The position numbers and the translations under genes were made by a program. The notes under the pieces are model-generated. The model saw nothing but the letters and a program-made list of their open reading frames with translations. It did no database searches and was not told the DNA's origin. This document shows, one piece after another, positions 14,550-20,981 of a DNA stretch of 28,723 bases (its first letter is position 1; every line of letters starts with the position of its first letter). The DNA is from an uncultured Porphyromonas sp. (GTDB taxonomy: Bacteria; Bacteroidota; Bacteroidia; Bacteroidales; Porphyromonadaceae): assembly GCA_902490315.1 (NCBI GenBank), contig CABUDK010000014.1, positions 1-28,723 of the forward strand, read 5' to 3'.

Positions 14550-16349
14550 CTATTTCTTTATGATTTGAACTGTTTCGCCAGACAAAGTGAGCAAATATAC
14601 GCCTTGAGGAAGGTGTGATAGATTGACGACGCCCTCTCCAGTTGCATTCGTTGTGAATGTTTCAATTTGGTTACCAGCGAGATCCATCACGATGGCTGTA
14701 GCGTTAGGAGCTTCTGAAGTGATATGTAAATAGTCTATGACGGGGTTGGGTGTAACTTGAATCCCCTGATGAGATGACAGTCTCTGCGTAGCACTTACAT
14801 CATGTCCTAGGAATTTGTTTTGGCCTTGATTCTCGTACCCCTTCCAGTCATATACGTTCCATTTCTTCTGCTTTAGATCTTCAACGACTTTAACAGGACA
14901 GACATTCTTATCGTTTTCATCTTTAGAGTCTATCACATAAATCTCTCCCATCTGTTTTTCAGTAGCTGTAGAGAGAGACTCTGAGAGAAGCTTGAATGCG
15001 TTTTTATCCAACTGATTGGTGTAGCACAAGATATCAAACAGTTTAGGGCAATTCTCTACCTTAAGCTGTGTCAGCTTGTTTACTGCTACGTTGAGATAGG
15101 TAAGCGTAGGTATATTTGAAACATTTAGCTCTGTCAGAAGGTTACCCTCCAGACTAACACGACTCAGCTTATGATTTGCAGAGAGATCGATTGCAGTCAA
15201 TTCGTTTCCCTTAGCCTCTAACAAGTCTAGATTGGTCAAAGCCTTTACGTCTAATGTCTTCAAGCCACACTTAGAGATTGTAAGACTCTTAAGCTGGGGA
15301 ACTACAGATAAGTCTATCTCTTTAAGTGGATTCATTGAAGCATGTAGGACGGACAAGTTAGGTACTGAAGAGAAATCAAGTTGTGAGATCTCATTTTGTG
15401 AGCACTCTAGTACCGTAAGCTCAGGCGTGTGGGTGAGATCTATCTTATCTAGCAGATTGGCATAACAGATCAGTCGCGACAGCTTTTTTGTATGACTTAA
15501 GTCTATCGTCTCAAGATAATTGTTGTTGACATCTAGCGAAATAAGCTCCGTACAAGCAGAGAGGTCTATGCCCTCCAAGACATTATGGTCGAGCTTGAGG
15601 TGCTTCATAGCCTTACTAGCGGAGAGATCGATAGACTTAAAGCTGTTGTATGGAGCAAATAGCATCTCCATCTTAGGACATTTCGTCAAGTCCAGTGTCT
15701 GAAATTTGCAGCCACTGCAGCCCAAACTAATCAAATTGGGCAGACCTGTTGGATCAAAAGCTCCTAGCTTAAGATCTGAGATATCCATATGCTCTAGGAG
15801 TACATTGTTTGACAAGTCAAGGCTTGTAATCTTCGTGCCAGCAACTCCAAGACGTGTTAGCTTGGTAAGCATTGAGACATCAATGTCGTATAGAGGATTT
15901 TCTCGTATTGATAGGTTGTTCAGCTGTGTGTTTTTACTACAATCTAGAGAGGATAGATTGTTGTTGTCACAGATCAGAGACTCTAGATGAGAGTTTCCAG
16001 AGATTTCAAGTTCATACAACCCGTTATTGGCGCATACCAAGGTGTTGATGGGTCCGTAAATTGAGAAGGTTTTAGATCCTATCTCATGAGTAATTGCAGT
16101 GATGTTGTCACCAGACTCCCAATTCGCTACCTCCTCATCGGTGTCTTTGACTCCATTATTGTTCCAATCGATCCATACGCTAGACCGATCGGCTTCAGGG
16201 GCATCTATGCTGAGCATATAACCCCCAAATGGAACATTGCCATCAGACTTAAGTTTGATGACGGGACTCTCTCCGTTTTGTGCCCAAAGGGCAACCACTG
16301 TCACAGAGGACAGAAGGAAGAGAAACATAAATCGAGTAACATTTCTCAT
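14550..16349 (-). CDS. Secreted leucine-rich-repeat protein with T9SS sorting domain
   Basis: A 599-residue exported protein. The signal peptide is residues 1-23 (hydrophobic, ending ALWAQ). Residues 58-72 contain WIDWNNNGVKDTDE, a canonical EF-hand-like loop (D61, N63, N65, G66, D69, E72) also reminiscent of GEVED domains. About residues 100-450 are LRRs of roughly 21 residues with pattern LxxLxxxxNxLxxIDLS. Residues about 530-599 form a T9SS type A C-terminal sorting domain (VTPNPVIDYLHI to VQIIKK). It is therefore probably moved across the outer membrane by T9SS and anchored at the surface or released. P. gingivalis InlJ is a comparable LRR protein, and adhesion is a guess. The gene is visibly more AT-rich than its neighbours and has its own promoter. 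Confidence 0.93.
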   Translation of the reverse strand: MRNVTRFMFLFLLSSVTVVALWAQNGESPVIKLKSDGNVPFGGYMLSIDAPEADRSSVWIDWNNNGVKDTDEEVANWESGDNITAITHEIGSKTFSIYGPINTLVCANNGLYELEISGNSHLESLICDNNNLSSLDCSKNTQLNNLSIRENPLYDIDVSMLTKLTRLGVAGTKITSLDLSNNVLLEHMDISDLKLGAFDPTGLPNLISLGCSGCKFQTLDLTKCPKMEMLFAPYNSFKSIDLSASKAMKHLKLDHNVLEGIDLSACTELISLDVNNNYLETIDLSHTKKLSRLICYANLLDKIDLTHTPELTVLECSQNEISQLDFSSVPNLSVLHASMNPLKEIDLSVVPQLKSLTISKCGLKTLDVKALTNLDLLEAKGNELTAIDLSANHKLSRVSLEGNLLTELNVSNIPTLTYLNVAVNKLTQLKVENCPKLFDILCYTNQLDKNAFKLLSESLSTATEKQMGEIYVIDSKDENDKNVCPVKVVEDLKQKKWNVYDWKGYENQGQNKFLGHDVSATQRLSSHQGIQVTPNPVIDYLHITSEAPNATAIVMDLAGNQIETFTTNATGEGVVNLSHLPQGVYLLTLSGETVQIIKK

Positions 16350-16380
16350 ATCAATATGTATTTGATGTTTAGTGTATTTG

Positions 16381-16409
16381 CAAAGATACAGTTTTTCCTT
16401 TTACAGGAA
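16381..16409 (-). promoter_or_regulatory. Promoter of the LRR protein gene
   Basis: Minus strand: TATCTTTG at 16388-16381, an exact TAnnTTTG, preceded after 18 bases by TTC (16409-16407). The expected start is near 16375, giving a leader of about 25 bases. Confidence 0.7.
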
Positions 16410-16490
16410 GCTTAGTGTACATCATATCGAACCGAGTTTTACAGCAAGTTCTACTCTAATATTTGACGAAGTTATCATCGCTGCTCCGTA

Positions 16491-16521
16491 GAAAAAAGGA
16501 GCTTCCCAAGGGGGAAACTCC
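16491..16521 (-). terminator. Terminator after the GH3-family gene
   Basis: Minus strand: GGAGTTTCCCC pairs with GGGAAGCTCC and is followed by TTTTTTC. It separates the plug-GH3 operon from the LRR gene. Confidence 0.88.
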
Positions 16522-16543
16522 TTCTATCTGACTGATGTTGTGG

Positions 16544-18055
16544 CTACTTGTTGAGCTCGATGAGGCGGTCGTTGAGATCGGCGTTGCTCCGTAGGCGGGG
16601 AATCTTGTGCTGACCGCCCAGCTTGCCCTGCTCCTCGAGCCAGTCGTTGAAGAGCCCTCGCCGAGCAACCACCAGACGGGGCATCAGGAGTGCCATATCG
16701 GCATAGCGCTTCGCCTCGTAGTCGCTATTGAGCGTGCGGAGCTCTTGGTCGATGCGCTCGATGAAGTGGTCTGGATCGGCTGGCGGTGTGTCAAACTCTA
16801 CGATCCACTCGTGATAGCCATTGGCCGTCTCTAGGCAGAAGCGCGGTGCCACCGTGTAGTCGCGCACCGTGACGCCCATCTCCTGGGCGACGCGCGAGAT
16901 GGCTGTGGTCGTGTTGTGGACCATCAGCTCCTCACCGAAGGCATTGATAAAGCTCTGCGTACGTCCCGTGATGATGAACTTGTAGGGGTGCAGCTCGGTG
17001 AACATGACCGTGTCGCCGATGATGTAGCGGTAGAGCCCTCCGAGGGTGGAGATGACGAGCGCATAGTTGACCCCTTTCTGTACGTCGGCTAGCGGTATGG
17101 CCTGACGGTCGGGCTCGTCAAACTGAGACATTGGAATGAACTCGTAGAAGATGCCGTAGTCCTGCATCAGGAGCATAGAGCTAGAGGTGGGGTCGTCCTG
17201 AACGCCAAAGAAGCCCTCGCTCGCATTGTAGGTCTCTCGGTACTGCATCCGCTCGGACGGGATGACTTGGCGGTAGCGCTCACGGTACGGATCAAAGCTG
17301 ATTCCTCCGTGAAAGAAGACCTCGAGGTGAGGCCACACCTCCGAGAGGTTGTCCCGTCCTGTATACTCTAGAATCGCCATGATGGTCTCGAGCATCCAGC
17401 TCGGCACGCCCGAGAGACTGCCCACATCTGCTGTCGCCACCTCTTGGACGATCTGTCGCATCTTGGCGGTCCATTCGCTCATGAGGAGGGTCTGCTTCGA
17501 GGGAACGCGGTACATCTGTCCTAGGGCTGGCATGTTTTCCACCAATATGGCGGATAGGTCGCCCGTATGGGTGCCTGCGGCAAACTCAGTCGGCTTGTGG
17601 CTCCCCCCGATGACTAAGCTCTTGTGCGCAAAAAACTCGCTGTCGGGTCGTGTGTCTAGGTACAGCCAGAGCGCATCTTTGGCTCCCTGATAATGGCAAC
17701 TCTGCAGATGCAACCCAGGCACGGGAAGGTATTTGCTGCGACCTCCCGAGGTGCCACTGGAGGTGGCGAACCAGCGGCAACTACCCTTGATCAGCTGATT
17801 GCGCTCTCCCTGTAGCATACGCTCTACCCAGGGGCGTAGCTCTTCGTACTCAACGATCGGGACGATGCGCTGGTAGTCGCTGTAGGTGCGGATAGGCTCG
17901 CTCGTGAGGGACTGCTCGTAGGCGGTGCCACGTAGTACACGCATGACGCGCTTGAACTGGCGCATTTGGATAGCTTCGCTCTGCTTGGCGTACTGCTCGA
18001 TGCTCTTGAGCCGGAGGTACATGAGGCGATAGATGGTTGCGGTCTTTTTGTCCAT
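16544..18055 (-). CDS. GH3-family acyl-adenylating enzyme
   Basis: A 503-residue member of the GH3 (auxin-responsive promoter) family, ANL-like enzymes that in plants join acyl acids to amino acids through an adenylate. The ATP/AMP loop TSSGTSGGRSK is at residues 98-108. YNASEGFFGVQDD and the later GLYRYIIGDTVMF fit the adenylate-binding motifs A5/A8 of the family. It is cytoplasmic with no signal peptide. It starts 17 bases after the stop of the T9SS plug gene and ends at a strong terminator, so the two form one operon. The substrate of bacterial GH3 proteins in Bacteroidetes is not known to me; none is proposed. Confidence 0.9.
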   Translation of the reverse strand: MDKKTATIYRLMYLRLKSIEQYAKQSEAIQMRQFKRVMRVLRGTAYEQSLTSEPIRTYSDYQRIVPIVEYEELRPWVERMLQGERNQLIKGSCRWFATSSGTSGGRSKYLPVPGLHLQSCHYQGAKDALWLYLDTRPDSEFFAHKSLVIGGSHKPTEFAAGTHTGDLSAILVENMPALGQMYRVPSKQTLLMSEWTAKMRQIVQEVATADVGSLSGVPSWMLETIMAILEYTGRDNLSEVWPHLEVFFHGGISFDPYRERYRQVIPSERMQYRETYNASEGFFGVQDDPTSSSMLLMQDYGIFYEFIPMSQFDEPDRQAIPLADVQKGVNYALVISTLGGLYRYIIGDTVMFTELHPYKFIITGRTQSFINAFGEELMVHNTTTAISRVAQEMGVTVRDYTVAPRFCLETANGYHEWIVEFDTPPADPDHFIERIDQELRTLNSDYEAKRYADMALLMPRLVVARRGLFNDWLEEQGKLGGQHKIPRLRSNADLNDRLIELNK

Positions 18056-18072
18056 AGTATTACATCTGGAAG

Positions 18073-19344
18073 TTACTCTACGGCTACTAGTCTCTGGTAG
18101 CGTAGCATGGGGGAGATGAGGTAGACTAGGGTCGTGTATTGGTTCTCTGTCTGGTAGTAGTCGCCCTCGATAGCGTTGCTGGCTAGGGGAGCGGGCGATG
18201 GTGCGGTACTGTATCGGTAGCTGACGTAGCCACCCTTGACGAGGAGCGACAGCTCGAAGTAGCCTGTCTCGCGATTGTAGCGCAGCGTGCGCTGCTCCTT
18301 GGGCAGTGCGTCGAAGGCTGCCCCCTCGATGAACGGTGTGCCATACCTGAGCGGGTCCTCTAGAGCTAGTCGCCAGGTGACGAGATAGTAGTCTGTCATG
18401 GTCTCGTCGTAGTACGGGTCGTAGTCTGTCTGGCGCACCTTGCGATACCCATTGGCATCGGAGAGCGTAATGTAGCTACCATTCGTCGGGTGATCTAGAT
18501 AAAGGTCAGCCTTAGTGGGTGTCTCCTGACTGTTGAGATGCTCCACGCCCATATTCGCCTCGTAGGGTGACAATATCTCGAAGGCGCGCCACTCATTGCC
18601 CGCCGCGAAAGAGGCCCCGTCATGCCCCCTGAAGGTGAGACGTCCAGGAGCGAGGGAGGTGGGGCGGGTGAGTAGCTGGTAGCGGGTGGAGGAGCCGTTT
18701 TGTCCGACAGTGACGAGAAGCTCCGTGAGCGGATCGGTGGCTAGTGTGGGAGGAAAGGTTAGCTCTAGCTCCACTTGCTGAAAGCGGGAGTAGTTGCCCT
18801 GAGGGGTCGTCGGCACCACCTGCTGAGCGACCTCGGCTAGAGGCTCATAGAGGGCAAAGCTGGTCACAAAGATAGGCTCCTCTTGTAATTCTTCGCACCA
18901 AGCGGTGAGGCGGTAATTACCTGAGAGGAGCGGTTGTAGTACGGAGGCACCTCCGAGGCGTAGCTCGTAGTGGCGATAGGCTACGCTCGTGGCTTCCGAA
19001 GGGGTACTCTCGTCCGTCTGCCAGCGCGCTCCGATCCATCCGTCAATGTATTCGCTAAGCGCCATACGGTCATTGACCTGCCAGTCGGCATCGCACAGCT
19101 CCAGCTGGTAGTGGATGCGGTGCGGAACAGGGTCTGCGAGGTCAAAGCTCACCACGATCTCCTCATCGCCACTAGCCAAGCGGGCGATCGGGTAGGGTAT
19201 AGCGATCGGCTCCCCGTCACGCCACACCTGACACTGTAGAGTCTGTACCTCTGTCGTATAGATGTGATGCGGGAATATCTCTCCTCCCGAGAGTGAGCCA
19301 GCGAGGGCTAGGAGGAGTAAGCAAAGCGTCCATAGCTTATTCAT
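18073..19344 (-). CDS. T9SS plug protein (DUF5103 family)
   Basis: A 423-residue exported protein with signal peptide at residues 1-20 (LWTLCLLLLALAGSLSGG). The conserved features are the early IFPHHIYTTEVQTLQCQVW and FDLADPVPHRIHYQLELCDADW, then LYLDHPTNGSYITLSDANGY and YDPYYDETMTDYYLVTWRL. I recognise these as the DUF5103 family, described in Flavobacterium as the Plug that closes the SprA/Sov outer-membrane translocon from the periplasm. It should bind the empty T9SS channel. It is first gene of an operon with the GH3-like gene. A strong promoter lies so close that its start falls on or next to the ATG, suggesting a leaderless mRNA. Confidence 0.85.
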   Translation of the reverse strand: MNKLWTLCLLLLALAGSLSGGEIFPHHIYTTEVQTLQCQVWRDGEPIAIPYPIARLASGDEEIVVSFDLADPVPHRIHYQLELCDADWQVNDRMALSEYIDGWIGARWQTDESTPSEATSVAYRHYELRLGGASVLQPLLSGNYRLTAWCEELQEEPIFVTSFALYEPLAEVAQQVVPTTPQGNYSRFQQVELELTFPPTLATDPLTELLVTVGQNGSSTRYQLLTRPTSLAPGRLTFRGHDGASFAAGNEWRAFEILSPYEANMGVEHLNSQETPTKADLYLDHPTNGSYITLSDANGYRKVRQTDYDPYYDETMTDYYLVTWRLALEDPLRYGTPFIEGAAFDALPKEQRTLRYNRETGYFELSLLVKGGYVSYRYSTAPSPAPLASNAIEGDYYQTENQYTTLVYLISPMLRYQRLVAVE

Positions 19345-19349
19345 CGTCC

Positions 19350-19380
19350 CAAAGTTACAGATCTTTGACCGAACGACAAA
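19350..19380 (-). promoter_or_regulatory. Promoter of the T9SS plug-GH3 operon, possibly leaderless
   Basis: Minus strand: TTTG at 19380-19377, exactly 19 bases, TAACTTTG at 19357-19350. The ATG begins at 19344, six bases after the -7 box, so the transcript should start within a couple of bases of the start codon. Confidence 0.8.
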
Positions 19381-19421
19381 GAGTCCACGGCTGCACTAGA
19401 CTCCGCAACCCTTACGAGTAA

Positions 19422-19512
19422 CCCGCTGTAGGGGCGGACCGATGTGTCCGCCCGTCCTCATCGGAGCGCAGTATGCCTTGTGGGCGGACACGCAGGCCCG
19501 CCCCTACACGGG
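19422..19512. repeat. Palindromic GTAGGGGCGGACC-type intergenic element
   Basis: CCCG(C)TGTAGGGGCGG at 19422-19437 mirrors CCGCCCCTACACGGG at 19498-19512. Inner arms TGTCCGCCC (19445-19453) and GGGCGGACA (19482-19490) also pair. The 373-base gap 19345-19717 holds this element, the plug promoter and the TPR gene terminator, with AT-rich sequence in between and no supported gene. Confidence 0.75.
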
Positions 19513-19633
19513 ACCACATCAACATGACAAGTTCAGCCATTAGACGCTGTAACTCTAGTGTTCGCTTTCTAAGTTCAAATGCAAGCAAATCGTTATTCGT
19601 AGTATTTGCGTAATTGATTCGTGAGCGCACAAC

Positions 19634-19680
19634 CAAAAAGGAGACAGACACCCCACGCGTGGGTCTCTGTCTCCTTTTTG
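19634..19680 (-). terminator. Terminator of the gyrA-TPR operon
   Basis: A 15-bp perfect stem (CAAAAAGGAGACAGA with TCTGTCTCCTTTTTG) encloses a second small palindrome, CCCACGCGTGGG. On the minus strand the stem ends in TTTTTGG. It is nearly symmetric, so it may act on both strands. Confidence 0.88.
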
Positions 19681-19717
19681 TCTAGTTGCTTAGCTCGAGG
19701 CTAGCGAGTCTTTGTGA

Positions 19718-20920
19718 TTAGTTGCCGTGAGCAGCTTGGATCTCCTCGTACTTAGCGTTGTCGCCCAGTGCGTAGTAGATATTACCGAGTAGGTAGTAAG
19801 ATGCGTCTGGATTGATGCTGTAAGCTTTCTGGAGGTAGGGGAGAGCCTTGTTGAGTAGTGCAGTGCGCTTCTTCTGAGCAGCAGCCATACCGCCTTCCTC
19901 CTTGTCAGAGACCTCTACAGCTTTGTTGTAGTAGATACGTCCGATGTTACAGAGCGACTCGACGTAGTTGGGATCTACCTCTAGAGCTTTGCTAAACCAC
20001 TTGATCGCTTCCTCCTCATTGCTCTCCTCGTAGAGCTTACCCATCACGTCATAGAGCTGAGGGTTCTCGGGGTTGAGCTCGATAGCCTGAGCAAGGAAGG
20101 TGCGTGCCTCGTCATACTTGTTCTGTACGATGTAAGTATTGATCAGGTTGACAGAGTAGTATGGCTCCTTGGGGAAGAGCTTGAGACCCTCTTGCATGGT
20201 CGTAATGTAGTTGGCCGTATCGCCCTCCTCGATGTAGGTCTGGGCGAGGATCTGGTAGACCTCGTTCTGACGATAGCCATTGCCCTTGAGCTCCTCACCA
20301 TACTTGATAGCCAGCTGCTTGTCCCCAGCCTGATAGGCTGTGATGATAGCAAAGAAGTCCACCATCATAGAGTTGGAGTCGGGCTGAGCGATCTTCTCAC
20401 CCTCGAATAGAGGGGAGCGCTTGATCTCTCTAAAAGCCTGGAATGCCTTGAGCGCATTCTTAAAGTCCTTCTGCTCCATGTAGTATCCTCCGGCATTGAT
20501 GTAGTAGAGGAGATTGTCCTCGTAAGCCTTAGAGATCTTCTTCTCAAACTTAGGGCGTACCTTGCCCTTGTCGTTGGGCTGGTGATCGATCTCGTAGGTC
20601 TTTGTGTAGTACTCGTGCATAGCGAGTAGCGCAGCGTACATATTGGGGAGGTCTTGAGGCTCACCCTTGAGGCTCTTTTGATTTTCACCTGTGAAAGCCC
20701 GCTCCTCGATCAGCCCTGCTGTGTACCATGTCTTGGGGTCGTCCTTTGTCTCAGGGTTTTCAATAGCCTGCTTGATTAGATTGCGAGCCTCGGGATAGTT
20801 GGGCTTGCTGCCATCAGATAAGCGGTCAGCGCCTCTGACGTTTGAGGTCTGTGCGCATCCGAATGTTAGTGCACTCATCAGCACGAGTAGCACTAGGGTT
20901 ACTTTGCGTGTTGTTTTCAT
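19718..20920 (-). CDS. Exported tetratricopeptide-repeat protein
   Basis: A 400-residue protein with an N-terminal export signal (VTLVLLVLMSALTFGCAQ). Cleavage by signal peptidase I or lipidation at C22 are both possible, as the lipobox TFGC is imperfect. TPR units cover much of residues 130-395, for example NAGGYYMEQKDFKNALKAFQ, DEARTFLAQAIELNPENP and AIKWFSKALEVDPNYVESL. It is likely a periplasmic scaffold. It follows gyrA by 61 bases with no visible promoter of its own and ends at a strong terminator. In P. gingivalis a TPR protein beside gyrA (PG1385, TprA) is, as I recall, a virulence-linked protein. Orthology is inference from context and architecture. Confidence 0.9.
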   Translation of the reverse strand: MKTTRKVTLVLLVLMSALTFGCAQTSNVRGADRLSDGSKPNYPEARNLIKQAIENPETKDDPKTWYTAGLIEERAFTGENQKSLKGEPQDLPNMYAALLAMHEYYTKTYEIDHQPNDKGKVRPKFEKKISKAYEDNLLYYINAGGYYMEQKDFKNALKAFQAFREIKRSPLFEGEKIAQPDSNSMMVDFFAIITAYQAGDKQLAIKYGEELKGNGYRQNEVYQILAQTYIEEGDTANYITTMQEGLKLFPKEPYYSVNLINTYIVQNKYDEARTFLAQAIELNPENPQLYDVMGKLYEESNEEEAIKWFSKALEVDPNYVESLCNIGRIYYNKAVEVSDKEEGGMAAAQKKRTALLNKALPYLQKAYSINPDASYYLLGNIYYALGDNAKYEEIQAAHGN

Positions 20921-20981
20921 ATTTCAAGTAGATGTTACTGGTTTATAATCTAGTTCTCTTGTAGTGTCTGGCTGGAGAAGT

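Noticed and set aside
19412..19651. Minus-strand 79-codon frame in the gap between the plug and TPR genes
   Set aside because: Its C-terminal half is translated palindromic repeat, and its start lies in the TPR terminator hairpin.
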